Assembly: GCA_951394405.1 (NCBI GenBank)
Contig: OX596338.1
Coordinates: 558,001 to 622,000 of the forward strand
From: Coprinellus micaceus
Lineage: Eukaryota; Basidiomycota; Agaricomycetes; Agaricales; Psathyrellaceae
DNA: 64,000 bases
Direction of reading: 5' to 3'
The notes beneath the pieces were generated by a model, which worked only from the letters and a program-made list of their open reading frames with translations, did no database searches and was not told the origin of the DNA. The translations under genes and the position numbers were made by a program. Positions 1 to 11,767 of this stretch are shown here, one piece after another. Position 1 is the stretch's first letter; each line of letters starts with the position of its first letter.

Positions 1-765
1 TCCGCACATCAAGTCGTTGCGCCTCCACAACTTCCGATTTGCGAGCACAGTTGAAGGCTCGCACACCCGATACACTTTCCCTCCGGGCATAACCCGCCTT
101 TCCCTCTCCCGAAGCTCATCCATATGGATATTCCTTCAGTCCCACGTCATCCCAGGAGGCGGATTTGACGGAATACGGGAGCTCTGCATCCAGGCGCGGT
201 TCTGTTTACAAGTGGAGGGAGTCCGGGAGATGGTCGAATGCTTCAGAGCGCTGCGAAGCCTCGAAACCTTGGAGCTTGACCCTATCTACAACACGATCTG
301 CCCCGACCTTCGTATGTGCAGCCCCTTTCTCCTTGAATTCCTTCTCACTAACCACGCCTCCCAGGACGGACCATGAACCACATCTTCCAGTCTCACGGCA
401 TGCCGCTCCTTCGGATCCACGGACTGAAGAAACTCCGCCTCAAGTTCGCCCAAGTTCCAGCAGAGTTTGTGTTCAATGTCCTTATCATGTCTACCATCCA
501 CCTACCATCCATCAACACCGATATGGCCATCGATATCAGTCTTCCGCACTCGCCGGCTCTGTGGGATCATACCGATCCCGCGTTGCTCCTTCGTCAACTC
601 CTGGTCGAGACGCGCCCGAGGAACACGCCGGACCTGGAACCTGAATCCAGCATTACGGTGCGAGGTTTCCCGGGTGCGCTTCCTGAGGGCGTCGAGACCA
701 CGAAGGTCGCTCGGGTCTGCGGGTATCCTGTCGCTTTCATCGACACCGAAGACACCCACGCGTAG
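1..765 (+). CDS. F-box-like leucine-rich protein, 3-prime part (cut by window edge)
   Basis: The C-terminal 236 residues of an F-box-like protein; the N-terminal F-box lies before the window. The frame is open from base 2. Exons are 2-311 and 365-765, with a 53 bp intron (GTATGT...CCCAG) in phase 1 at the position used by most paralogs here. The central part has the family block SHVIPGGG followed by an IR-x-L strand, and exon 2 starts MNHIF and ends with RGFPGALP and VCGYP, matching genes at 5042, 10409 and 15932. The first exon resembles the gene at 38258 more closely (YTFPP, LDP-x-Y), so this is an intermediate member. The expected role, by family, is a substrate-binding adaptor of an SCF ubiquitin ligase; the substrate is unknown. 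Confidence 0.8.
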
Positions 766-3700
766 AGGTGGGGTTGGGGCATTGTGGTCGCCCTTTTGGT
801 GGCTGACGTATTTCTTGGTTGATATCCGGGTTCGTGTTATTCATTGGGTTCCTAAATGGCTTGGTTAGGCACTCCTCTCGATACTTCTCGGCCTATGATT
901 TCCCCTCCTATGCAACTTGTTACGGTTGACAACTGTGATCCGAATGTTACTCATTACCGTCTGCCTGTAATACGCGCATTACTACTCTGACTATTTACCT
1001 TCTCTTGAAGCGACACAGGAAGACAACACATGGCCAACCATCAGACCACGCGAAGGAACAACTTGAAAGGTTGGGGTTGGGGCGTCTAGCGCCTTGAGGG
1101 CATTCAAACCCCACGACAACACAGCCTCCATTTTGAGCAATGATCTGGACAAGCATGCACGGTGCTTCGCTTGGCTCTCACTGTTGGATTTGGCTCTGCC
1201 TTCGCAAGCCTACCCAACCGCCAAGCAAATTTTGCACCCCTTGAACCGCGTACACACCGATGGCAGGGCTCGCATTGCGACGTGTCGCAGCTCGGAAGGC
1301 ATGGGTCTGCAGCGGGCGTTTGTACAGCACGCGACGAACGTTCGGGCGGCAGACCATTCCCGCTGCCGCAGAATGCATCAAGGCAACTCTGGTTGAGCGG
1401 AACTCTTCAAGGCAAGTCATTGAATTTAATTCCTTATCCCATCTTGAAACGCCCTCTGAGCACCCCTGGCTTCCGATTTCTTGTACTTCAGATTTCAAGG
1501 CCAATCTTCCCTGCTCGTATTTCTGCTTTGGCTAAACCATACGAGGGATGGAATAGCCCTGAGACCTGTAGGCCCTTGTAGGCTCCTACAATCGCCGGGA
1601 CGCTTCCGTTTCAGGGTCATGGATTTCCTGAATGGGTAAACCGCTCGATCCGAGTCGCCAGCCTGGACTCGGATGTTTGCGGGTCTAGGAAGGTTGGGCT
1701 TCAACGACGTGAGCGGCGCCCACCTCCGTCATGCCCATAAAGCCCCAATGTCAGGTGGTTAGATGAGAAAATGCCCGGGAGGTGAGCTCGACAACGTCTG
1801 AGCTAGGCTGTGGTAATGAGTGTCACTGGGGCGCAAACCTACCAGACGTACCTCGATTGGTGCATTGGAAATGTCCATGGTCGGATCCCGGCCCCGAGAA
1901 ATTGCTGCCTAGGTGCGAATTTGCTTATTCTAGACGATTCACACTGGTTTCTTTCACATTACATTACTAGAAAGGCTAGCAGCGAGTCTCGCGGAACTTG
2001 GTTCTCCAGTCGCATCGTAGACCTCCGCGTCTTCAACTGCTGCGCCGCCGCCAGCTAACGTTACAGGAGTCCACATGTACAGGTCCACGATCAGGCGATT
2101 GCAACCACCAGGCTACAAGTCAGTTATAGGAGCTTCGGACGGAGCTTTCTTCCGGATCTACGTCCCTGGGGCATTTCAAGGGCATTGCTATACACAATGC
2201 CTTACGATGCACCGATGTGAGCACTGAGGTTCAGTTGGACTTTCGGCCGTACTTACGCCAATTTCCCCTAGGGGTCCGCTTATCCGAGAGGGAATGATCG
2301 TCTCCCTCGGGGCTGACAAGAGATACACTCGGCCGTCCCGTTTGTCCCGCTTGGATCTATTCTGCGGCACCTCCGCATGCACGCACAGTGACTTCGTGGC
2401 CCGCACAACTCAATTCACAGTGGCCAGAAGTTCCACAGCCACTTAAGTCGTGTGCTGGGCACTTCTTCATGCCCTATGGCCCTGTCGTATGCTTTGTTTT
2501 CCGCGAAACGTGTAAGGCGCCAATCCAGGGCATGGGCCACAGGACGGTGCTCGGGGTCTAATCAATCTAATCATTTCCCATTTATAGTATGGAGCCTGAA
2601 GGCCTGGGCGCTTCGGAATACAGCAGCGCCTCATGCATACCTCGTGTATGCCTCCTGTCTGGGCGCTTCGTCATCGAGTCAGTTCCGGTGTCGATGCCTC
2701 ACGGTAGCCGCGTGGTATTGATGCTGCGCGATCTTCGAATTCCAATTCTCCGGCGCAAGATGAATCGACTCATTTCCCCAGTGTTGGGAACCCGAAATGG
2801 CTGGGCAGGACAAGGCTGCGGATATAAACCTTTGAAGGTAGAGCAGAGAAGAGCAGACGGCTGGATCGAATAACCATTTTTCGTCGATGTCGAGGCCAGA
2901 GATGAAGCATACCATTCCATGAAGAATGTGGATCCGAGTGTGATCAGGGACACCCGCAAAGAGATTGCAATACATGCAGGCAGTCGTCTTGCAGGCATTC
3001 CATGTGCAACCGAATAGTGAACGCCCCTTTGGGCCTAAAGCATAGCAGAGGCACGAATTAAACTATATGGATTAGGCCGCGGCGCCGTGTACCGTTGCGA
3101 GCGCCTATCGGCGCATGCTAGCCTTATGATTCTGCCTAATTAGTTTATGAACATTCACCTGTAACAGAATAGCACCGTGACCGTGTTGGGCTTCGTTTTG
3201 AGCTGTTGCTTCTTTGAGAGTCAAGCGTTCATTCTTCAAGGTCCTTTGCTGTTGGGAGTGGCCTCAGTTAGTGCGTCCATGGATGTCTGGTAGAAACTAG
3301 GCAGAGGTTTGAGGTGTAGCAGGGGATGCTTGGGTAATGTCTATTCTATGCTACTTTCTCATTTCCATATTCATATGCCAGCATAAGTTGGGAAAACGCG
3401 GTCACATCTGGAGAACCGGAGCGACGCAACTGTGCCACCAATCTCAGGGTCAAGCCGATAGGGAACAAATAGATACAAAGGCTTGGGCGCACTCTTTCCT
3501 ACCTCCCACCATTTTCTGCCTTCAAGTCCCGCACTCCAAGCCTCCCTCCCTCATCTGGTCCCATTCTCCCTTCGGTGCGCTTTAATGTATCATCGATTGC
3601 GCTTTCTAGCTCCATCCACCGAGACAACTTCAAACGTCCCCCGACACTGTCCGCACAAGTGAAGTTTAAATGGCGGGGTTAAGAGGGCAACAGCTGACTC

Positions 3701-5041
3701 GAAGGTCTGTCGATATCGCTTCCCCAGTTCGTTATAAGGGCATTTATGGATGGTCCAGTCGCTCACCGCGTTCACGCCTACCTGAGGTCGCCTCTCTAAC
3801 CCTTCGCCCTCCACTAAAGCATGTTGATCTAATTGTTCGAGCTCGCGTCTTTCTCGTCGACTTCTACTGGCTGGATTCTTCTCTCAACGTACGACCCTCA
3901 TAGTCTGCAGCAATCGGCCTCCATATGTAGCCTCCCCGCCACGCTATTCTGCTCCGTGGGCGAACGATGTTGAGCTGCCGCGCTGGGACTTCCATGCTCT
4001 TTTTCGACTGCAGTTCGGAACAAAGGGCGGCGAAACGCTGCTCAGGCTCTTCTAGCCTGCCCTTTTGCCCCGCACTCTGGCGAGGACTCTATGTGCTGTG
4101 GGCAGCCTGCTGGGAGCGACACTAGCTTACGCACCACCGCCGACGCAGTGGCATCTGAAACGATGCGGCTACCATCCTGATCCCGAACATGGGCCCTTCC
4201 CTTTGACGCGGGAAGGGTAGGGAGCTCTACACCGCCATTATGGACATGACTTTTCAGACTTGGGACTAGATGTCGCCCTCGCACTCTTGATATTCGCGGG
4301 CAACGTTCGCATCGTCGTCAACCCCCTGCTCGATTATGCGTTCATCAGGTGCCGAAATGTGTTTCATTTTGGCCCTCGCCGACGAGAACACATCAGATTC
4401 ACCTTTTGGCGTCTTACCTATCCCCTGTCTTGGGCGGCGGCTCTGTTCAGTACACCATCTCCTCCGAAATGGCTTTCTCTGTCCTACCCACAAGATTTCG
4501 ACATCGGCACTTGGAAGAAAGTTGTTCAACCCAACCGTCGAGCGGTCTTGGGCTTGGAAACCGGCGATACCGGAAGGCTCCGTGCGCGCATACACGTGCT
4601 TTGTGCGCGGTTCTTCTGGGGATATTTGGGAATATCTAGGCTCTAGACTTCCTGGATGACGCCATGAGTCGCCTAGCGAATTTAGATAAAACATTTGGCC
4701 AAACACCACGTTGCACGGCTAACTCAGGATCCTGACGGCAAACATGCATGAGGTGCAATGAGGGGGCAATGCTGACGTCCCGCAGCGTCTCGGACTGGGT
4801 TTATCTTTGTCACTTCGATTAGAGATCATGGCTTCGAGGGGCGGGCGATGCCCTAGGAGGGCGACGGGTGGATTTTATAGCGGAAGAAGCTTGTATTCAG
4901 CAGGATTGGTCCACATGGACTCAAGAAAGCGTTGGCCATTCCTTTGCATAGCTTTGTTTGTTTGGCCGCGTGTGTGACGATACAGCACGGCCCTCTCTGC
5001 CAGACGACTGCTTGAGCTCTGTCAAGCTATCCATCCCCAGA
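766..5041. other. 4.3 kb spacer without a convincing gene
   Basis: No frame here shows paralogy to other genes in the window, consistent splice sites or strong codon bias. A minus-strand frame of about 147 codons at 4266-4709 is the longest, but it has no recognisable motif. The stretch may hold decayed gene or transposon sequence that cannot be recognised by eye. It precedes the F-box-like gene at 5042, so its last few hundred bases should contain that promoter; no clear TATA box is seen. Confidence 0.4.
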
Positions 5042-6375
5042 ATGTCTACCGAAACTTTCCCGGAAGAACTCGTCGACAAAATCGTGGAGTCTATTGGGGA
5101 CGACAGGGCCACATTAATCGCCTTGAGCAAGGTCAACATGCGTTGGGCTCGACTCTCGCGTCCTTACCTTCTTTCCAGCCTCGTTTTCGAGGACGAGCAA
5201 GACATCATCGACTTCTCCGTGTTGATTCGGGCACCATATCGCACCTTCCCCCCTTCCATACGATGCAAGGAGCTCGCCCTCCACAATGCAACCACGATAG
5301 GCGACGAGACCCCCACGGACGTCAGGAATGTCCTCGCCTCTATCACAGTCGAGAACTCGCTCAAGATCCACGTCACCGATGGCAGAATCTCAAAGACGGT
5401 CGTTGAAGCCTCTAGGGCTTGGAGAAATGTTACACAACTCGCTCTCTCGGGCGAAGGACACGAAGCTCGGGCGGTGTTCCACTCCCTAAACTCCTTCACC
5501 CAGCTCGAATCATTGCACCTCGAAGATTTCAGCCTCATGTTAGCCGAGGAGGGAGCTGAATCGACAATGCAGTTCAGCCTCCCTTCCACTATAATCCGCC
5601 TCGCAACCATTCGCAGTTCCGGCGTTTGGACGTTCTTCTTTCACCGCGTCATACCTAGTGGAGGTTTCCCCAACATCCGCTGCTTGCGTATTGAAGCCCT
5701 GTTCTGCTTCGAAGAGCCGGGAGTGTGGAATATGGTGGAGTACCTCAGCAGTGTACGAGGTATCGAAACGTTGGAGTTCATCGCTCTGTACGATGTCAAC
5801 TCCCGAGACCTTGGTGAGCCCCTGTCTTGCGAGCGCTTTTCGTAGCACCCTGCTCACCAAGAAAAACAGGCCGCAATATGCACAACATTTTCGGGACTGA
5901 GCAACTGACGCTGATGAAACGTCCGGGATTACGACGCCTCGACTTAGACTTCAGCAAGCTTCCGGCGAGTTTCGCTTTGGACACCCTGATTATGCACGCC
6001 ACCTTTGTGCCATACCGTGCTAAAAATCTATCCGTCGCGGTAAACATCCGTGTTCCAGGATCACCGGCGCTGTGGGATGGATGCGATCCTGAGGGTCACC
6101 TTCAACTCATCTTCCTCCAGGCTACTCCTCCTACTGGAACCCTGGCATCGGAGACGACTGGTCGACCAACATTCACATTGCTTGGTTTTCCAGGTGCGCT
6201 CCCCGAGGATATCAGAGCGAGTGGCGGCGCGCGGGTCTGCGGATATCCGGTGTCTATCGTTGAGGCCCCCAGGCCCCAGGTTGGGAAACAGTGTGACGTG
6301 AGGGGATATCTGCGTGGGTTGGTGTTTTCACTTTGGAGACGTCTTAAGGACTATTTCGCTGGACTGTTTGCTTAA
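5042..6375 (+). CDS. F-box-like leucine-rich protein, subgroup I
   Basis: Predicted 425 residues in two exons, 5042-5813 and 5870-6375, with a 56 bp intron (GTGAGC...ACAG, phase 1). The start was chosen because the paralog at 10409 begins MSTGTLPEEL at the same point as MSTETFPEEL here; the frame is open 28 codons further upstream, but that part is not conserved. Residues 5-50 form an F-box-like segment (LPEEL, later LSRPYLL). The middle part is irregular leucine-rich, with SSGVWTFF and the EEPGVWNMVEYL block. Exon 2 begins with NMHNIF and ends with GFPGALP and VCGYP. By family it would link Skp1-cullin to a substrate; this is inferred. It is closest to the gene at 10409. Confidence 0.88.
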
Positions 6376-6629
6376 ATATCACATCTCTGGTGTCGTATCG
6401 TAATGATATGAGGCTTTGTAGTCTACTGGTTGAAGTGTTTGGGATTCATATGTACTTTTAGTTGTATATCTTCTAGGCCAATACTATGCGGTATGAATAT
6501 GCTTACCTAGAGCCTGATACGAGCAAGCATGGTTCGAACATCGCTCCCAACGCCACTACGGCCCAATACTCATCGCACGGCGCAGGAGTTCTGCCTTCAA
6601 GAGGTGGCTGGCTCGTGCACGAGGACTCT

Positions 6630-9600
6630 GGGCGCTAATTCGAAGTACAGGCGGCAGTTGCTGGTCGTCATTCAAATTCCGCCTTTGCCATGCGATACTC
6701 TGCGTCGCTTTTTAGGCTCGGACTTGGCACCCAAGGGCATATACAAATTATTAGCCAACACTCCGTCCCTCGCGCCCCTCATCGGTCCCTCTCCACTCCC
6801 CTCGTCCCCATTTTGGTAGGTCAAGCGCAGACACCTGTCGGCGACTTTGCAGCAGCGGGCCCTCCGCTATTCTAAAGCAGTTCCCCTTCCCAAATGAGGT
6901 CTGAGTTCACACTTCCTTGAGATATGCATCCTCCAATGACTGTCGAACGCGGCAAAGGGTTCCATTCCTCTCGTCAAGTCGCATTGTTACCCATGCCTGT
7001 TTTATATTCAAACCCCAAATTTCTGCATTGCTACCCCTTTCAGCATGTATGGAGCATCTACCGGGATGCCCTGCCTTAATTGACGAGCCCGAATATGGGG
7101 AGCGGCCAGTTGCGAAGTTGGTTTGTTTAAAGAACTGAGATCTTGTTCGCCTTCTGGACGCCGAGCGGTAGTTCGTTGACATCTCCTATCGGGTCCTCGA
7201 AGCGACCACGCACTTGACACACTTTCCCCTCTAAACAACGAATAACTTGTTCTTCATGTTTGCCAAAGCACTCGATGTTTTGACATTTGGATACAACGGA
7301 CAACATCAGATCTCAGAGGAGGTAATTGCCACGTACGAACGGTAGCCTGGTGGGCACTGGGCAGATAAAATGCCTGCGAAAATCCTGCAAATATTGAATG
7401 TAGGCTTAGATGAGTTCAAGTTTCAAGGGATGGGGGTAGCAAGCCGGGCAGAACCGCACCAAGGTGGAAGGTATGGGCCGTGGGAGCTGGTCGCCCCTGC
7501 CGTAGACGCGTCTCTGGACGGCTAGGTCTCTCTCGAATCACCACCTTGGCCTCGGCTACTCCCTAGATTATCTCCCTCAACACACATCGATTACTCTTTA
7601 CGTGCACCTGAAACCCATGGACCTCATCATACATATAGTGCTGCGACTCACCTTGCACAGTCCAGTGTCTCAAACGGCAGGTGATTTGGTGTGTTTTGTC
7701 TTCTGGAGTTGGGTCTTCGAGCTAAACAGTCATATCGCCGCTAGCATTGGTATCTGTGAAGAATGATCACACCCAACACACCCAGGATCGCGCTCGTTTG
7801 GGGGAGGAGCGCACGGTGGTCAGCGGAACCGACATGTGAGAGTTCACTGCTGCGTACGTCATGGTTCAGTCCAGAGGGTTGTATTCCGCTGAACCCATCG
7901 GCCAGAAGCTCTCGAAGACCTCAGCGACTAGCTCACACCTGGAGGGCACGACGACGCCCAGTCGCAACGCCATGGCTTGGGTGTAAGAGACCATGGATCA
8001 CCCCCAACCCAGCATTGGCATGCCCGCCTCGCATTGCAACACCGCCTGTAGCCCGATCGGATAGAAACGCAGTAAAGACGCCACGGGAGCTTCCGCCATT
8101 CCACGTTTATGCCCGTGTAGACCCCTCTGGATTTTGCGCACAAGGTTAGCATTGCCATTATCTGTATTTCTTTTGCAGCCCGCTTACCTGCTTAGGCGCT
8201 GGAAGGTGACATTGTTTCGATGGGCGCTAAACGGTATCGTGACCGTGTCGCTCGTTTCTTGGGACGACTTACCCACCGGATTTCCTGGCGTGTTTGCCCT
8301 GGTTAAGGCGCACGGGATCGAGGAATTCGTTGGGCTGCCCACGGAATATGCTGGAATGATCGCCTTCTCTCAACGTTCGATCCTCTTCCTAGCGTTAAGC
8401 GCGCCTACTGAACAGGATCGTCGTTCGAGGTTGACACTGCCAACGCCCCCATCGTCACGTCGACTGTCGCTTCGACGTTGACACAGACGCTCACTGTTTT
8501 CGACGAGATCATGGGTCTTATCCGCCCTATCCCAGATGTCGACGACTGAATATAGCAGGGTCTCGACTGAGAAGCCTTCCGCTATTCACTCGTCACTATC
8601 TCATCGATGATGATAGATTCCAAATGCGAGTCGAATCACCATATACCCTACAATGTCGACGTCAGCCTAGAAACCACGCTAAGAAGTGAAGGAACTGAAT
8701 ACCTTTGGGTCCATCATTCACGACATCTCTTGACACCTATCATGCAGCCTTGTGTGCTTATCCTCAACGGCGAGGTCGTAGCCGAGCACGCGGCCTCGCC
8801 TCCGACTCTATTCGCCGCTATCCCTCATCGTCTCCCCCATTGCCTGGCCTCAGCGCCCTCCTCTTATCGCCAGGGGCCATTCTGTCGACCCAGCTACCTA
8901 GAGTCGAGAGCACCGCACACAGCCTCTGCTGTGGGTTGACCCTGGGTTGGCCTCGTACGGACGCCTAACCCTTCGATGTGGAGCCGTCCCATCGGCGAGA
9001 GTTCCATCCACTTCGCCATCGTGAATATGTTGGTCCCTCGGGTAGCGCCCGACCAGTGGTTGGGGAGTGCAATCTGGTGGGAAAGTTGGAAATGGATGGT
9101 GATGGAGGATTTGGAGGATTTGGGGCGTTAGGACGGGGCCAGGGAGGAAGAGCAGTGGGAGAGTCGGCGAAGGAGAGCAAGCAGGGGAATGGGAACGAGG
9201 GCAGAGAGAAGCGGGAGGGGGTACGGAGTAGAGGGATGGTCGTATGGGGGACGAGGGGGGGCGGACCGTTTGAACCAACCCGCGCGAGGGAGTTACAGTT
9301 GAGGCGCAAGCCCACCCCGTCCGCCGCCATAACAAGGGCCACCACGTTGCCTCGTAGTCGCATACACGAATGCTGGGCCAGAGTTGTGTGGCCGTCCGGT
9401 ATCTTGAGGGGACGAGGAGGAGATGCCCTTCGAACCCGCTGCCTGGCCAGAATCTGTCGGTTTCTGTTCACGTCGATAAGAATTCAACCGATTTCCATAC
9501 GAGCATTCGCACTCACTTTGGTCGATACGACTGGCCTGGCATTCCATCTCCAGTTCCATGCGCCAATCTCCGATCTGCCGCCCCATCTGGGGTCGATCCG

Positions 9601-10050
9601 TATCCGCGGTTGGCCAGAACAACTAGGGTTGTGGTGTGGAATAGTCCGTGTTCGTTGTCTCGGCAGATGCAAAGCAATGTCGGGACCCTTGGGCGTTGGT
9701 GGACGATAGTCAAGAGAAGGTTGTTGTGAAGACCACACGATCTATGTCCACACCCGGTTCGCCTCGACCCCACTTCTTCCCGTCTTTTCGTAAGAGAAGA
9801 GACCTGTCCCCCGCCATTTATCGTCGCCTACACGTTGGTTTGGAGAGTAGCGGAGGAGGGTGCGCCCGTCGGATGCGGCACCTTGTCTTCAATGGCGTTG
9901 AAGGTCAAGGTTCCATCAACATCACGAACACCCCCCGAGTCAACTCGTCAATCGTCTGTCGTATTCCCGGTCGCCCACTCTCGCGTTCCAAAACGTATCT
10001 TGACGCGACCACAAAGCTTCCAACCTTCAGATCCAGAAGCGGGACTAGCC
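6630..10050. repeat. Duplicated spacer block, copy A
   Basis: This block lies between two F-box-like genes and reappears at 17545-21995 between two others. The best-matching part is about 7240-10050. The stretch at 8420-8680 pairs with 20340-20620 with only scattered differences. An older, diverged copy is at 25640-28150. Short frames are open on both strands, but indels of 8 bp between copies A and B argue against an intact gene. Traces of a minus-strand split gene remain (see findings). No transposase, reverse transcriptase or terminal repeats were recognised, so this is called a segmental repeat, not a named element. Confidence 0.75.
9056..9270. repeat. Purine-rich tract in copy A
   Basis: About 200 bp in which the plus strand is almost entirely G and A, with many runs of GGG. 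The same asymmetric tract is at about 20990-21212 in copy B and 27205-27420 in copy C. Copies A and B differ here by 8-9 bp indels. Such tracts can form triplex or G-quadruplex structures, or, read on the minus strand, a long pyrimidine tract; which of these matters is not known. Confidence 0.6.
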
Positions 10051-10408
10051 TATCCAATCCTCCCCTTCATGTGTGGGCATGGCGCGGACGAGGATGGCGC
10101 GAGAGAGTGCTTGCCTGTCCAAGATGTAACAAATGCCCTGTGCTGCGTCGGTGGTACTTACCCCAAAGTGGTGGTGTACACAGCTGTGGTGGTTTGAGCA
10201 CCTCGATCGACGTGGCGAAGCAGAATAATTTGGCTCGATCCGGGTCGTCTCGGCGAGAATTGGGAGAAGGCAGTGGAGGACGCTTGCCAGTCGGAGTTGC
10301 GACCGCGACTGAATTGGGTACTTGTCGGTAATCTAAAACCCCCCTTCCCTAATTCCTTTGCACCTACCACCACTATATTCATCGTCCTCGATCTCGTTCC
10401 TCTACACC

Positions 10409-11767
10409 ATGTCTACCGGCACCCTCCCGGAAGAGCTTATCGACAGGATCATGGGGTCGATTGGGGACGACGTAGCCACGTTAATCGCCCTCAGCAAGTC
10501 CAACAAGCGTTGGGCCCAGCTCTCGCGTCCTTACCTCCTTTCCAATCTCGCTTTCAAGGACCAGCGAGATATTGTCGACTTCTCTGTGTTGCTTCAGGCG
10601 CCACATCACACTTTCCCTCCTTCCATTCGTTGCCAGGAGCTCGCCCTCCGCAATGCGACGACCATAAGCGACAAGACCCCCACGAGTGTCATGGATGTCC
10701 TCGCCTCCATCACGGTCAAGAAGTCTTTCAAGATCCATGTCACCGACGGCAGAATCCCAAGGACGGTCGTTCAAGTGTCCACAGCTTGGATTAACATCAC
10801 TCAACTCACCCTTTCCGGTAGAGGATACAACGCCCCAGCCACCTTCTACTATCTGAGCTCCTTCACCGGGCTCGAATCCTTGCAGCTCGAAGATTTCAGC
10901 TTCATGGTGGCCGAGGGAGGAACCGAGTCGACGATGGAATTCAGCCTTCCTTCCACCGTAACCCGCCTCGCAACCATTCGCAGCTCCAGCGTTTGGACCT
11001 TCTTCTCCCAACGTGTCATCCCCGGTGGAGGGTTATCCAGCATCCGCCACCTGCGGATTGAGGCCCTGTTCTGCGTCGAGGAGCCGGGAGTGTGGAATAT
11101 GGTGGAATGCCTTGGAAACTTGTGTAGCATTGAGATATTAGAACTCAGCGCTCTGTACGATGCCAATTCTCGGGACTTCAGTGAGCGCCTTTCTTATCAG
11201 CCATCTTGGTCGTACCTTGTGCTCATTCATGAAATAGACAGTAATATGTACAACATTTTCCAAACTCAAGAGCTGACGCTGATGAAGCGTCCGGGTTTAC
11301 GACATCTCGAGCTAGATTTCAGTAGGGTTCCGGCTAAAATTGCTTTGTCGACCCTCGCCATGCACGCGGCCTTCGTGCCAATCTCGGCCAGCGATGTTGC
11401 TGTCACCGTCGACATCTGCGTCCCCGACTCTCTGACGCTCTGGGATCAATCCAACCCCGGCAAGCAGCTTCGGCAACACCTCGGCGAGACATCCCCTCCC
11501 GGGACGCCACCGACGACTGGTCAATGTACGCTTACTTTGCGGGGGTTCCCCGGAGATCTTTCAAAGTCCATACGAGCGGGTGACACCGTGCGGGTTTGGG
11601 GATACCCGATTGCTATAATTGAGGCTACCGGGGTGAGGAATAGGGAGTTGTGCGAGGCGAGTGTGTCTCCGCGTGGGTTGGTGATCGGGTACTGGAAACG
11701 TCTCAAGGACTCGATCACTGGATTTTATGCTCGGGCAATGGATCTCTGGCGCCGTATTTTGCAGTAG
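10409..11767 (+). CDS. F-box-like leucine-rich protein, subgroup I
   Basis: Predicted 433 residues from exons 10409-11180 and 11238-11767. The intron (11181-11237, GTGAGC...ATAG, phase 1) is 57 bp, a multiple of three and free of in-frame stops, so an unspliced mRNA would also encode a full-length protein with 19 extra residues. I chose the spliced form because the paralog at 15932 uses the same acceptor (GATAG before AC). The N-terminal F-box-like segment is LPEELIDRI to LSRPYLL. The centre has SSVWTFF, VIPGGG and EEPGVWNMVE. The C-terminus has LRGFPGDLS and a GYP motif. The role as an SCF adaptor is inferred from the family. Nearest relative in the window: the gene at 5042. Confidence 0.88.
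   Translation: MSTGTLPEELIDRIMGSIGDDVATLIALSKSNKRWAQLSRPYLLSNLAFKDQRDIVDFSVLLQAPHHTFPPSIRCQELALRNATTISDKTPTSVMDVLASITVKKSFKIHVTDGRIPRTVVQVSTAWINITQLTLSGRGYNAPATFYYLSSFTGLESLQLEDFSFMVAEGGTESTMEFSLPSTVTRLATIRSSSVWTFFSQRVIPGGGLSSIRHLRIEALFCVEEPGVWNMVECLGNLCSIEILELSALYDANSRDFSERLSYQPSWSYLVLIHEIDSNMYNIFQTQELTLMKRPGLRHLELDFSRVPAKIALSTLAMHAAFVPISASDVAVTVDICVPDSLTLWDQSNPGKQLRQHLGETSPPGTPPTTGQCTLTLRGFPGDLSKSIRAGDTVRVWGYPIAIIEATGVRNRELCEASVSPRGLVIGYWKRLKDSITGFYARAMDLWRRILQ

Noticed and set aside
4266..4709. 147-codon minus-strand frame
   Set aside because: No paralog, motif or splice support; two plus frames are open over the same stretch.
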